A stretch of 60,478 bases of DNA, taken from DASQUP01 sp035641235. Its GTDB lineage: Bacteria > Actinomycetota > CADDZG01 > WHSQ01. Below are positions 39,928 to 48,662 of the stretch, piece after piece. Every line of letters starts with the position of its first letter. Position 1 is the first letter of the stretch. The notes under the pieces are model-generated. The model saw nothing but the letters and a program-made list of their open reading frames with translations, searched no databases and was not told the origin of the DNA. The position numbers and the translations under genes were made by a program. Location of the stretch: positions 1 to 60,478 of the forward strand of contig DASQUP010000223.1 in NCBI GenBank assembly GCA_035641235.1. The letters are read 5' to 3'.

Positions 39928-40119
39928 CCCCGGCGCGAGGCGATATCTGGAGTCCCCCAAGCCGAGGACGGCGGCGCCCCCCAAGATCAGTTGGTCGAGC
40001 GAGGACGGCGGCGTCCCCGCATGCCCCCGGCGCGAGGTGATATCTGGAGTCACGCAAGCCGAGGACGGCGGCGAGCCCGCAGGGCGACTAAGAAACGGTG
40101 TCGAGCCCGAGGAGCTCGT
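39928..40119. repeat. GAGGACGGCGGCG repeat locus 2 between ftsH and folE
   Basis: The 270-bp gap contains three copies of GAGGACGGCGGCG (39964-39976, 40001-40013, 40061-40073). Two of them belong to a longer 49-bp direct repeat (39928-39976 and 40025-40073, 97 bp apart, three mismatches) that starts CCCCGGCGCGAGG and contains GATATCTGGAGTC. The end of the locus (40061-40119) resembles locus 1 at 25101-25150. No gene is visible in the gap. Confidence 0.7.
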
Positions 40120-40147
40120 CGCCGACCGCAGGCGAACCTCGCGGCGA

Positions 40148-42091
40148 CTAGATTTCGCCGAGAGAGGGTTTGGGGGCCCGAGGCATGAGGGGCTTCTTCT
40201 TCTTTTCTTCCTCGGCGGCTTCGCTCTCGCCTTGCTCGCGCTCCCGCTCGCGACGCAGGCGCGCCCGCTCGACCGGGTTCTCCGGAGTCTGCTTGGCGAC
40301 CTCCGCCAGGATCTCGGCGACCTCTTCCTTCTCGATCGACTCTTTTTCGAGGAGCTTCTCGACCATGAGATCCAGCTTGTCGCGGTACTTCGAGCAGATC
40401 TCGCGGGCTTCGTCGTGCGCTTCCTCAACCAGACGCCGGACCTCGGCATCGATCTTGGAAGCGACGTCGTCCGAATAGTCCTTGACGTGTCCGAAGTCGC
40501 GGCCGAGGAACGGCTGGCCCTCCGTCTCGCCCAAGGCAAGCGGACCCAGGCGCGACATACCGAACTGCATCACCATCTGCTTCGCAATGCGTGTGCAGCG
40601 CTGGATATCGTCCTGCGCTCCGGTGGTCGGCTCGTTGAAGACGATCTCCTCGGCGACGCGGCCTCCGAGAAGCATCGCGAGCTCGTCGATCAGCTCCCCC
40701 CTGGTGACGAGGAACCGGTCCTCGGTCGGAAGCGTGAGCGTGTAACCGAGCGCACGTCCGCGCGAGACGATCGAAACCTTGTGCACGGGGTCGGCGTTCG
40801 GCAGCGCGTGACTCACGAGGGCGTGACCCGACTCGTGGTAGGCGATCACCTTCTTCTCCTTCTCGGAGATGACGCGGCTCCGGCGCTGAGGTCCGGCAAG
40901 GACGCGGTCCACCGCTTCCTCGAGCTCGTGCATGCTGATCTCGGACTTCGAGAAGCGGGCCGCGAGCAGCGCAGCCTCGTTAACCACGTTGGCGAGGTCG
41001 GCTCCCGTGAATCCGGGCGTCCTGCGCGCGACGATTTCGATGTCGATCTCTTTGGACAGGGGCTTTCCGCGCGTGTGCACCTTGAGGATCCCCACGCGGC
41101 CGGTGAGGTCGGGACGATCGACGACGATCTGGCGGTCGAACCGGCCGGGACGAAGAAGCGCCGGGTCGAGGATGTCGGGACGGTTGGTGGCAGCGACGAG
41201 AATCACGCCGCTCTTCACGTCGAAACCGTCCATCTCCACGAGGAGCTGGTTCAGGGTCTGCTCGCGCTCGTCGTGTCCGCCACCGAGACCGGCACCGCGG
41301 TGACGTCCCACCGCGTCGATTTCGTCCATGAACACGATCGAAGGAGCGTTTGCCTTCGCCTGCTCGAAGAGGTCCCGCACGCGGCTCGCACCGACGCCGA
41401 CGAACATCTCAACGAAGTCGGACCCGGAGATCGAGAAGAAAGGAACGCCGGCCTCGCCTGCGACGGCGCGGGCGAGGAGCGTCTTCCCCGTTCCCGGCGG
41501 TCCGAACAGCAATACTCCCTTGGGGATCTTGGCTCCCATCGCCTGGAACTTCTGCGGCGCCTCCAGGTATTCCTTGATCTCCTGGAGCTCCTCTATCGCC
41601 TCGTCCAATCCGGCCACGTCGGCAAACGTGATCTTGGGCTGATCCTTCGTTACGAGGCGCGCCTTCGACTTGCCGAAGGACATGACACGGTTTCCTCCGC
41701 CCTGCATCTGCTGCATGAGGAAGAAGAAGAACCCGACGATGATCAAGATCGGAAGGAACTGGAACAGGACCGACAGGAACACCGAACCCTGCTGCGGATC
41801 GGCGCTGACCTGGACATCGTTTTGGAGCGAGAACTCAGCCCATGTATCCACTGTGTCCTTGGGCACGAAGAGCTCGTAGCGGCCCCCGTCGGCGAACTCG
41901 CCTGTTACCTTCTCGTCCTTCGTCAAAAACTTCGCTGAAGCGATGTCCCCGCTCTCGACGAGTTGTTCGAACTGGTTGACGGACTCGATCTGCTTCGGAG
42001 CGTCCGCTCCGTTGCGATACATGCTGTAAATCCAGACAACCGCGACGATCAGAATCAGATAAAAAACTGCGGATCTAAATATTCGATTCAT
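40148..42091 (-). CDS. ftsH: ATP-dependent zinc metalloprotease FtsH
   Basis: 647 residues: two transmembrane helices (near residues 5-22 and 110-128) around an extracytoplasmic loop, an AAA domain with GPPGTGKTLLARAVAGEAGVPF and the second-region of homology TNRPDILDPALLRPGRFDR, then the peptidase domain with H419-E-S-G-H423. The C-terminal tail is highly charged. It degrades membrane proteins. It lies downstream of hpt and tilS as in many Gram-positive bacteria, but has its own promoter motif immediately upstream. Confidence 0.96.
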   Translation of the reverse strand: MNRIFRSAVFYLILIVAVVWIYSMYRNGADAPKQIESVNQFEQLVESGDIASAKFLTKDEKVTGEFADGGRYELFVPKDTVDTWAEFSLQNDVQVSADPQQGSVFLSVLFQFLPILIIVGFFFFLMQQMQGGGNRVMSFGKSKARLVTKDQPKITFADVAGLDEAIEELQEIKEYLEAPQKFQAMGAKIPKGVLLFGPPGTGKTLLARAVAGEAGVPFFSISGSDFVEMFVGVGASRVRDLFEQAKANAPSIVFMDEIDAVGRHRGAGLGGGHDEREQTLNQLLVEMDGFDVKSGVILVAATNRPDILDPALLRPGRFDRQIVVDRPDLTGRVGILKVHTRGKPLSKEIDIEIVARRTPGFTGADLANVVNEAALLAARFSKSEISMHELEEAVDRVLAGPQRRSRVISEKEKKVIAYHESGHALVSHALPNADPVHKVSIVSRGRALGYTLTLPTEDRFLVTRGELIDELAMLLGGRVAEEIVFNEPTTGAQDDIQRCTRIAKQMVMQFGMSRLGPLALGETEGQPFLGRDFGHVKDYSDDVASKIDAEVRRLVEEAHDEAREICSKYRDKLDLMVEKLLEKESIEKEEVAEILAEVAKQTPENPVERARLRREREREQGESEAAEEEKKKKPLMPRAPKPSLGEI

Positions 42092-42101
42092 GGTGATTTA
42101 A

Positions 42102-42110
42102 AGGGTAGCA
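42102..42110 (-). promoter_or_regulatory. Extended -10 element upstream of ftsH
   Basis: TGCTACCCT on the minus strand ends 10 bp before the ftsH ATG, so the transcript would have almost no leader. It is identical to the elements upstream of secE and carD. The remaining gap up to hpt (42218) has no other recognised feature. Confidence 0.45.
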
Positions 42111-42217
42111 GTCCCTAACTTGTATGAGCCTCCGGCACCGTCTCTTTTGTCCCTTCGGCCCGGCGCCGTAACGTCTTGAGCTACCTTGCCCTAATCCGCC
42201 GCCCAATGGAAGGTGGA

Positions 42218-42769
42218 TCAGGCCCCGTAGGCGCCGGGCCGCAGCACTCCTATATATGGAAGGTTCCGATACTTCTCGGCGAAATCAAGCCCGTAGCCGA
42301 CGATGAAAACGGGCGGGATCTCGAATCCCGGGTACTTGATTTCCATGGGGACCGCCTGCTCGCCCTTCTTCCAGAACAGCGAGCAAATCTCCAGCGACGC
42401 CGGGCGGCGCGCCTCCAAATACCGGAGCAAATACGAGATCGTCAGCCCCGAGTCGATGATGTCTTCGACCAGCAAGACGTGGCGCCCGGTTATCTCGTAG
42501 TCCAGGTCCTTCAGGATTCGAACGACACCCGATGACTGCGTTGAAGATCCGTACGACGACACCGCCATGAAGTCGAACTCGATTGGCAGCTGGATGTGCC
42601 GGGCGAGATCGGCCATGAACACAAAAGCTCCCTTGAGGACTCCGACGAGAAGCAGGTCCTTGCCCCTGTAGTCCTCGTTTACGAGCTTTGCAAGCTCGGC
42701 AATCTTGTCCTGAATCTCATCCGCGTCGATAAGGACCCGTTCGATGTCGGGATGGACTTCAGGACTCAT
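42218..42769 (-). CDS. hpt: Hypoxanthine phosphoribosyltransferase
   Basis: 183 residues. The PRPP-binding loop VLLVEDIIDSGLTISYLL and the N-terminal LLVGVLKGAFVFMADLARHI segment identify a purine salvage PRTase; the late motif PVFIVGYGLDFAEKYRNLPYIGVL is typical of bacterial HPRT. It overlaps tilS by 11 bp, a common arrangement. Confidence 0.95.
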   Translation of the reverse strand: MSPEVHPDIERVLIDADEIQDKIAELAKLVNEDYRGKDLLLVGVLKGAFVFMADLARHIQLPIEFDFMAVSSYGSSTQSSGVVRILKDLDYEITGRHVLLVEDIIDSGLTISYLLRYLEARRPASLEICSLFWKKGEQAVPMEIKYPGFEIPPVFIVGYGLDFAEKYRNLPYIGVLRPGAYGA

Positions 42770-43787
42770 CGGCCGATCCTACCTCCGCGGGTCGGCCCTC
42801 GCCGGGTCGTGTAACTCGCAAATTCGACTTCTGGACCTCGATCCTCACCCCACCGGCGACATCGAAAACCGTACCCACCCGCTCATCGGCCACCGCGTCG
42901 AGCGCCGCCTCTATTCCTCCCGAACGGTCCCGGATGCGCCCAGTGGCGGATTCGAGAAGCCGCCGCTGCAGGGCGCGCGGGACTGCGGCGAACGCGGCCC
43001 GATCGAACTCCACCGCATCGTCTGCAGCTCGCACGAGGTCCGCGTAGAGACGATCGGCCAGTTCCTTCAGGGCCTGCGCGTCCACTCGAAGGTGTTCGGT
43101 CGATCGTGCCATCGCCCGGATCGCGCCGTCGCCCCATCGCTTTTCGATGGCAGAGACGAGCTCCCTCCGGACTATCGATCGCTCGAAGCGCTCGTCGTCG
43201 TTGGCAGGGTCGTCGAAGTAGGTCAACCCGGTGTCGTCGCAATACGTGCGTGTCTGTGGGCGCCGTACCTCGATCAGCGGACGGATCCTGCGCCCCTCGA
43301 CCGGGGAGATGCCCGCGAGCCCCGCGGTCCCCGACCCGTGCACCAAGCGGGCGAGCGTCGTCTCTATCCGGTCGTCGAGGGTATGCCCGGTTGCGATTCG
43401 GCTCGCACCTGCCTGACCCGCAACCAGCTCAAAGAATCCGTAGCGGAACTCGCGCGCCCGCGCATGAAGGTTCGGCCCGGAGAGATCGGGTGCTCGCACG
43501 ACGTGGACCTCGAACCCCGCCTCGGCTGCCGTCGTAGCGACCTTCCCCGCCACCTCATCCGAACCCTCTTGGAGGCCGTGATCGATGTGGGCCACCTCGA
43601 TGTGGAGCTCCAGGCGGTCGGCAAGCCGCCACAGCACGTCCAGAAGACAGGTCGAATCCGGACCTCCGGAGACGGCAACGAGAACACGGTCCCCCGGTTC
43701 GAGCATCCCGTAGCGGTCGATCGTCGCGAGTGCGGTCTCCACCACGTCGTAGCCGGGACCGCCGAGCCGGCGAGGCAGAGAGCTCAC
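42759..43787 (-). CDS. tilS: tRNA(Ile)-lysidine synthetase
   Basis: 342 residues. The P-loop pyrophosphatase motif VSGGPDSTCLLDVLWRL, then HIDHGLQ and IATGHTLDDRIETTLARLVHGSG identify TilS, which modifies C34 of the CAU-anticodon tRNA-Ile. The C-terminal region is shorter than in E. coli, as in other Actinobacteria. It lies 7 bp after the DUF2342 gene and overlaps hpt. Confidence 0.94.
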   Translation of the reverse strand: MSSLPRRLGGPGYDVVETALATIDRYGMLEPGDRVLVAVSGGPDSTCLLDVLWRLADRLELHIEVAHIDHGLQEGSDEVAGKVATTAAEAGFEVHVVRAPDLSGPNLHARAREFRYGFFELVAGQAGASRIATGHTLDDRIETTLARLVHGSGTAGLAGISPVEGRRIRPLIEVRRPQTRTYCDDTGLTYFDDPANDDERFERSIVRRELVSAIEKRWGDGAIRAMARSTEHLRVDAQALKELADRLYADLVRAADDAVEFDRAAFAAVPRALQRRLLESATGRIRDRSGGIEAALDAVADERVGTVFDVAGGVRIEVQKSNLRVTRPGEGRPAEVGSADES

Positions 43788-43794
43788 GAGTCTC

Positions 43795-44853
43795 CTAGGC
43801 GACGCGTCGCAGCCACAGCTGCGGGTCCCTCACCTCGGCGAGGGTGGGGAAACCTTCCTCGTCCTCCCAGAGCCGGCCGAGAGCCGCAACGCCTCCGGCA
43901 GTCGCGACGCCGTCGCAGAACTCCCGTCCGATCTCGTACTGGCGCAACTTCATCTCGAGCCCGATTGCGTGGTTGAAGGCCCGCTGAAGCCCGGTCGTTT
44001 GTTGGCGTCGCCGCTCGAAGATCCATCGCATCCTCCGGAACGAGGGGATCACACGGGCGCCCACATGGTCCATGACGAAGTTGCCGTGGCCCTCAACGAC
44101 AGCCATCAGGGCCTGGATCTGGTCCATAAGCGACCTCTGCTCGGGCGACGCCAGCAGGTACACAGGGTTCCGCTCCTCGGGCGGGGTCGAACGACTCGCC
44201 AGGCGCCTCGCGCCCTCCCGCAGGCGGCGAGCAAGCCCCCGGGCATCAAGTTCGACGAGATCGAAATACCGGCCGACGAGCCGTAAAAATCGTGGGCGCA
44301 GCCACGGCACTCCGGCGAACTGAAAACGGTGGGTGACCTCGTGGACCGCCACCCACAGCGCGAACTCCTCCGGCACGAAGCCAAAGCGGCGCTCCGTCTC
44401 CACCATGTTGGGCCCTACGAAGTAGAGGACAGCGTCGCCCGGTCCGTCCGGAGCGGCATCTGCCACGAGCAGGTCGTACTGGCCGAGAACGCGGCGGGAT
44501 ACGTATCCGAGCAAGGCTCCCACTTCCGCCGACAGGATCGCCCTCTGTGTCAGACGAAGGGGAAGGGGCGCCCGGTCGAGTTTCTCGCCGAGCCGGTCGC
44601 CCAGCGGAGCCAGCAGAGTGGACAGGCTCCTGATGTTGCTATCCGCCCACGCAGCACGGTCGATGATCTTCCATCTGACGGGCGACGGCGGGGGGATCCC
44701 ACTTGCCTCGGCGACAAGCTCCTCGGACCGGGGAACCGCCACGTCGAGATCACGCTTCAGGCGATCGAGCAAGTAGGAGCCTGCCAGCCCGGAATCACCC
44801 GTCAGGGTGCGGGCAACGTTACGTGCGATCCATGGGTCAATCAGGCGCGCCAT
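43795..44853 (-). CDS. DUF2342 zincin-like protein
   Basis: 352 residues of the actinobacterial DUF2342 family, with the metallopeptidase-type motif H171-E-V-T-H175 in EEFALWVAVHEVTHRFQF and the family segment VEGHGNFVMDHVGARVIPSFRRMRWIFERRR. Annotators sometimes call it a coenzyme F420 biosynthesis-associated protein, but no enzymatic function is established to my knowledge. It adjoins tilS, its usual neighbour in Actinobacteria. Confidence 0.88.
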   Translation of the reverse strand: MARLIDPWIARNVARTLTGDSGLAGSYLLDRLKRDLDVAVPRSEELVAEASGIPPPSPVRWKIIDRAAWADSNIRSLSTLLAPLGDRLGEKLDRAPLPLRLTQRAILSAEVGALLGYVSRRVLGQYDLLVADAAPDGPGDAVLYFVGPNMVETERRFGFVPEEFALWVAVHEVTHRFQFAGVPWLRPRFLRLVGRYFDLVELDARGLARRLREGARRLASRSTPPEERNPVYLLASPEQRSLMDQIQALMAVVEGHGNFVMDHVGARVIPSFRRMRWIFERRRQQTTGLQRAFNHAIGLEMKLRQYEIGREFCDGVATAGGVAALGRLWEDEEGFPTLAEVRDPQLWLRRVA

Positions 44854-44873
44854 GCCGCCTCGTTCGGTTCAGT

Positions 44874-45191
44874 TCAAATCACGCCGCGCTGCCGCTTCAT
44901 AACGAAACGGTAGTAGGCAAGTCCGATCCCAAGCGCCAGGATGACCATGAGGGCGATCCCCGCGCGCGCCATCTGGTAGGTCCACGGGGGACCCGTCTCT
45001 TCGGCGGCCCCTTCCGTCTGCTCCTCCTCGGCGCCGGTTTCCGTCTCCGGATCCTGGCCGCCCTGGTCCTGCCCCTCGCTTTCTTCCTCCTGTGCCGACA
45101 CCTGATCCTGCGCCAGGGCCGAGCCGATCAGGGGCGAGGCAGCAGAGAGACTCACTACAAGCAGCAAGGCGAGCGCAAGCCGCGCGCGCAT
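44874..45191 (-). CDS. Small secreted/membrane protein with acidic linker
   Basis: 105 residues: signal peptide (ARLALALLLVVSLSAASPLIGSALA), an extremely acidic Gln/Glu-rich linker (about residues 28-66), one transmembrane helix (IALMVILALGIGLAYYRFV) and a short basic cytoplasmic tail. The probable topology is an extracytoplasmic acidic segment attached to the membrane. I recognise no family. The ATG has GGAGGA 7 nt upstream. It lies 20 bp upstream of DUF2342. Confidence 0.7.
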   Translation of the reverse strand: MRARLALALLLVVSLSAASPLIGSALAQDQVSAQEEESEGQDQGGQDPETETGAEEEQTEGAAEETGPPWTYQMARAGIALMVILALGIGLAYYRFVMKRQRGVI

Positions 45192-45323
45192 GGGCGATCC
45201 TCCGGTCCCGGTTCGACGGTCCAAAACGGGCTCAGGATAACCGGGCAATGGCGCGCCGTGGGGCCGAATGCCGCAAACCGCCGTGTCGTGAAACGTTCTT
45301 TTTCTGCCGGGAGGTGGCGAACG

Positions 45324-45352
45324 TGTGCCTCCCCCCTTTGGGGGGTGGCACG
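45324..45352. terminator. Strong GC hairpin
   Basis: CCCCCC (45331-45336) and GGGGGG (45340-45345) pair around TTT, and TGCC/GGCA extends the stem after a single T-T mismatch. It lies 23 bp downstream of the small zinc-motif gene at 45375, so it probably ends that transcript. No U tract. Confidence 0.6.
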
Positions 45353-45374
45353 CTCCTTCCGGCGCAAATAGGGA

Positions 45375-45578
45375 TCAGGCGGAGCCCGGCGCGGGTTTCC
45401 GGCCCCGTAGACGCGGGACCTTCATCTCTGCATGAGCCCAGCAGCGGTCGCGCCGGTTGTAGACGGAGAGTTTCGTCTCGCACCCCGGGTGGCTGCACTG
45501 GCGGCCCTCAGGGAACTTCTGGGACGCCCGGGGAAGGCCCACCGGCCGCTGGCCTCGGATGGCAAACTTGTCCGCCAT
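45375..45578 (-). CDS. Small putative zinc-binding actinobacterial protein
   Basis: 67 residues with a compact cysteine/histidine set, CSHPGCETKLSVYNRRDRCWAH, that could form one zinc site (C-x4-C ... C-x2-H). The ends are basic. AAGGAGAGG precedes the ATG, so it is a real gene despite its size. Similar short proteins are common in Actinobacteria, but no function is known to me. Confidence 0.75.
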   Translation of the reverse strand: MADKFAIRGQRPVGLPRASQKFPEGRQCSHPGCETKLSVYNRRDRCWAHAEMKVPRLRGRKPAPGSA

Positions 45579-45718
45579 AGGAGTTCCTCTCCTTCGGAAA
45601 TGCCCCTGCGTCCTTTGGTACGTGGGGGCCTGTAAGCACGTTCAAGGGCGAATCTGGTTCGCTCTGCTCCCGTATTCGTTATGACGTTCCTCATCGGATT
45701 GGGGTTGCATCGCGCCAT

Positions 45719-47062
45719 ATGAAAGAACCACGGCAGAGCCGGAAACCTTCCCTCGCCGCCCCGCTCAGGTGGGTCGGGCTGACCGTTCGCGTCATCCTGG
45801 GCCCGCCGGCACGAGCGGTGCGAGGATCGGCGCGCCGGGTCGCAGACCCCGCCCGCCAGGTAGTCGACTACTGGGGGTCCGAGCGGCGCACCATGCGCCA
45901 GGCGTTCGTCGCCGTGATCATCGCCTCCGCCACCTCGCTGATTGCCGGCCTCGCCCTCGCCGGGATGCAGCACCGGATGGATCAAATCCCGGGACTTTTT
46001 GTCCTCATCCCGGTCTCCATCGGTATGCGGGGGAACATCTTCGGAGCCCTCGCTGCGCGCCTGGGCACCTCCATCCACACCGGTCTTTTTGTGGTGTCGA
46101 GGAGGCGCGATGCGATCCTCTACCAAAACGTCTACGCGGCCACACTCCTCACGATCGCCACCTCGGTCACGATGGCGTTTCTGGCGCGATCGATTGCTGC
46201 CCTCCTGCACATCCCGACCGTGTCCATCTGGGATCTAACGGTGATTGCGCTGGCCGGTGGACTGCTCTCGTCCGCCGTGGTTCTCGCCGTCACCGTCCTT
46301 CTGTCCGTCAAGTCGCTTCGGAGGGGTTGGGATCTCGACACCGTCGGCGCGCCGCTGATCACCGCGATGGGGGATGTCGTAACCCTCCCGTGCCTGTTGT
46401 TGGCCTCCTACCTGGCGGCCATCGATATATTCACCCCGCTCGCCGGAACCGCCGCAGTGGTGACAGGGGCGCTTGCCCTGGTGCGCGGGTGGACCGTGGC
46501 GCTTCCGGTTGCGCGGCGAATCGTGAGGGAGAGCTTCCCCGTCTTGTGCATTGCGATTGTGCTCGACGTGCTTGCCGGGAGTGTGATCGAACCCCGACTC
46601 GAAACCGTGTTCTTCTCGTGGACGGCGTTTCTCATCATCATTCCGGGGTTCCTCGAAAACACCGGCGCGCTGGGGTCGGTCCTGGCGGCGCGCCTGGGTT
46701 CCAAACTGCACCTCGGCGCCGTGACGGCGAAGGCGAAGCCCGAGGCGGCCGCGCTGCTCGACGGAAGCATCGTGCTCGTACTCGGATTGACCGTCTATCT
46801 GTTGACGGCGGGATGGACGCTCGTCGCTTCGGAGATCTTCAATCGCGCCTATCCGGGGGTGGCGACATTCATCGGCGTAGTGGCGTTCGGCGGCCTGCTC
46901 GCCACACTCGTGGCGGGGATCATCGGCTACTACGCGGCGATCATCTCCTACCGCCTTGGACTCGATCCCGACAACCACACGATTCCGCTGGTCACCAGCG
47001 GAATGGATCTGCTCGGGGTGATCTGTCTAGTAGTCGCTCTCGTCGTGTTCCAGGTAGCCTGA
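45719..47062 (+). CDS. SLC41/MgtE-like divalent cation transporter
   Basis: 447 residues with two copies of the MgtE-type membrane module. The signature region occurs twice: PGLFVLIPVSIGMRGNIFGALAARLGTS near residue 95 and IIPGFLENTGALGSVLAARLGSKLH near residue 305. The cytoplasmic N and CBS domains of bacterial MgtE are absent, as in eukaryotic SLC41 and archaeal homologues. Substrate is probably Mg2+ or another divalent cation. The PhoU/TrkA-C gene follows after 26 bp and likely supplies regulation. Confidence 0.85.
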   Translation: MKEPRQSRKPSLAAPLRWVGLTVRVILGPPARAVRGSARRVADPARQVVDYWGSERRTMRQAFVAVIIASATSLIAGLALAGMQHRMDQIPGLFVLIPVSIGMRGNIFGALAARLGTSIHTGLFVVSRRRDAILYQNVYAATLLTIATSVTMAFLARSIAALLHIPTVSIWDLTVIALAGGLLSSAVVLAVTVLLSVKSLRRGWDLDTVGAPLITAMGDVVTLPCLLLASYLAAIDIFTPLAGTAAVVTGALALVRGWTVALPVARRIVRESFPVLCIAIVLDVLAGSVIEPRLETVFFSWTAFLIIIPGFLENTGALGSVLAARLGSKLHLGAVTAKAKPEAAALLDGSIVLVLGLTVYLLTAGWTLVASEIFNRAYPGVATFIGVVAFGGLLATLVAGIIGYYAAIISYRLGLDPDNHTIPLVTSGMDLLGVICLVVALVVFQVA

Positions 47063-47088
47063 AACCCGAGGAAAGGGGATATTCGAAA

Positions 47089-48288
47089 TTGGACTCAGGA
47101 GAAGGTCCGAGTACCGTCAAGGAGCTCCTGGCGGAGATCAAAGACGTCTCGGAGCTCATGGTCGATCTCGCGTACGCCGCGGTCTTCTTCTCCGATAAGG
47201 ACCTCGCGAAAGAAGTCAGGCGCCTCGAAGAGAGGATGTCCGACTACATCCACCAGATCCGCAAGCTCTCCATTCTTGCTGCACGGAGCCCGGAAGATGC
47301 CGAGCACATGGCCGGTGTCCTCGAGATCGTTTCGGCGGTTGAAAACATTGCCGACGCCGCCGCCGGCATCGCAAAGGTTGTGTCCTCGGGCCTGGGAATC
47401 GTTGAAGACTTAAGGCAAGACTTGCGCTACGCCGACGAGATCGTCACCAGAATCAAGGTGGGATCCGGCGCCCCTGCGATCGGGCAATCGCTTCGGGACC
47501 TCGCCATGCCGGTTGAGTTCGGTATGTGGGTCATCGCAGCTCGGCGCAACGGGGACTGGAACCTCGACCCCGATGCGGACTACGTCATCTCCGAAGGGGA
47601 TCGTTTACTGCTGCAGGGTCACGAAGATGGAATCCCCCTCGCCCGCAAACTAATGGGGGCGCCACCGCTGGTGGAAGAGCCGGAACCTCCCGACATCGTG
47701 CTGTCGGACCTCGACCGGGCTGTGGACATGCTCGTCGAGATGAAGAACTCGGCCGAGGTCGCTGTGGGGCTTGCGTACTCGGCTCTGCTGTTCAACGACC
47801 AGGCCCTCGCGGCAGAGGTGGCGAGCCTCGAGCAGCGCTCCGACGATGTGCACGACAAGCTCGAGTCGTGGATCCTGAGCAGTGCGCTTGAAGCCCGAAA
47901 CCCAGACGATCTGCGGGGGCTGCTCCGCATCGCGGACGCTTCGGAAATGGTCTTCGACGCGGCCCGCGAGATGACACGGCTCGTCGAGCAGGGAGAGGAA
48001 CTCCATCCCGTCATCGCCGCGGCCCTGGTGGAGTCCGACGAAGTTAGCTATGAAGGCATCGTCGCACCGGGGGCCCACGCGGAAGGCCGCTCGATCAAGG
48101 AGCTCACCGTCGAGACGGAGACCGGCATGTTCGTCCTTGCCGTGCAGCGGGGGCGCCGGTGGACCTATCGTCCGAAACCGCGATTCGTATTTGAGGCCGG
48201 AGACAGGATCATCGCAATCGGTCCGACCGACGGTGGGGAGGAACTCGATGAACTGCTGGGTGTCGAACGTACCGAAGAGGAGATCTAA
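47089..48288 (+). CDS. Tandem PhoU-like / TrkA-C domain regulatory protein
   Basis: 399 residues built as a duplicated unit. A helical PhoU-like domain (SELMVDLAYAAVFFSDKDLAKEVRRLEERM) is followed by a TrkA-C/RCK_C domain (IGQSLRDLAMPVEFGMWVIAARRNG). A second PhoU-like part (AEVAVGLAYSALLFNDQALAAEVASLEQR) and a second TrkA-C domain (GRSIKELTVETETGMFVLAVQRG) follow. TrkA-C domains bind small ligands and gate cation channels. The start is TTG at 47089 with AGGAAAGGGG upstream. Immediately downstream of the SLC41-type gene, so probably its cytoplasmic regulator. Confidence 0.85.
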   Translation: MDSGEGPSTVKELLAEIKDVSELMVDLAYAAVFFSDKDLAKEVRRLEERMSDYIHQIRKLSILAARSPEDAEHMAGVLEIVSAVENIADAAAGIAKVVSSGLGIVEDLRQDLRYADEIVTRIKVGSGAPAIGQSLRDLAMPVEFGMWVIAARRNGDWNLDPDADYVISEGDRLLLQGHEDGIPLARKLMGAPPLVEEPEPPDIVLSDLDRAVDMLVEMKNSAEVAVGLAYSALLFNDQALAAEVASLEQRSDDVHDKLESWILSSALEARNPDDLRGLLRIADASEMVFDAAREMTRLVEQGEELHPVIAAALVESDEVSYEGIVAPGAHAEGRSIKELTVETETGMFVLAVQRGRRWTYRPKPRFVFEAGDRIIAIGPTDGGEELDELLGVERTEEEI

Positions 48289-48355
48289 CTTTTCCGCAAA
48301 GGCGATCAAAGTGGGATGATTTTCGGCGCCGGCGGGCAGGACAAGGAGCAGCATC

Positions 48356-48652
48356 ATGGCCAAGAAGAAGAGCAGGAAACGGGACAAATCGGCATCGGGT
48401 GAGCCCATCCATAGGGCGTCCATGGTCCAGACGATCGGCGCCATCGTCGCCGGCGTCCTGGCGGTGAAACTGGCAACCTACGTGGTCACCACGATGTGGC
48501 GGTTGGTCACCAGGGAAAACCCACCGCAGGTCGACGAGCCCGTGCCTCCGTTGAAGAAGGCCGCCTGGATCGGCCTCATCGGAGCGGCCACCGGAGCGGC
48601 GCGCCAGGCGGCGCGCGACTTCGTCAAGCCGCCGACAGGAGGCCCGGCCTAA
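48356..48652 (+). CDS. DUF4235 membrane protein
   Basis: 98 residues: very basic N-terminus, two membrane segments (IGAIVAGVLAVKLATYVVTTMW and AAWIGLIGAATGAA) and a short basic tail. It matches the small actinobacterial DUF4235 family, whose function is unknown. AAGGAG precedes the ATG. It follows the PhoU/TrkA-C gene by 67 bp in the same direction and may belong to the operon. Confidence 0.78.
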   Translation: MAKKKSRKRDKSASGEPIHRASMVQTIGAIVAGVLAVKLATYVVTTMWRLVTRENPPQVDEPVPPLKKAAWIGLIGAATGAARQAARDFVKPPTGGPA

Positions 48653-48662
48653 CCCCGTCCTC

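Noticed and set aside
39928..40119. CRISPR array
   Set aside because: The repeats are too few, GC-rich and unevenly spaced, with no cas genes; they are better explained as a dispersed intergenic repeat.
39599..41938. 779-codon open frame on the plus strand opposite ftsH
   Set aside because: It is antisense to a certain FtsH gene with intact motifs; long antisense frames are expected in GC-rich DNA, and the translation shows no recognisable family.
45579..45718. M-box or ykoK-type magnesium riboswitch before the SLC41-type transporter
   Set aside because: The 140-bp leader shows no conserved M-box elements and no convincing terminator/antiterminator.
45769..47088. Long open extension upstream of the PhoU/TrkA-C gene, in another frame within the SLC41-type gene
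   Set aside because: Arginine/histidine-rich junk translation of the transporter gene; similarity begins only near 47089.
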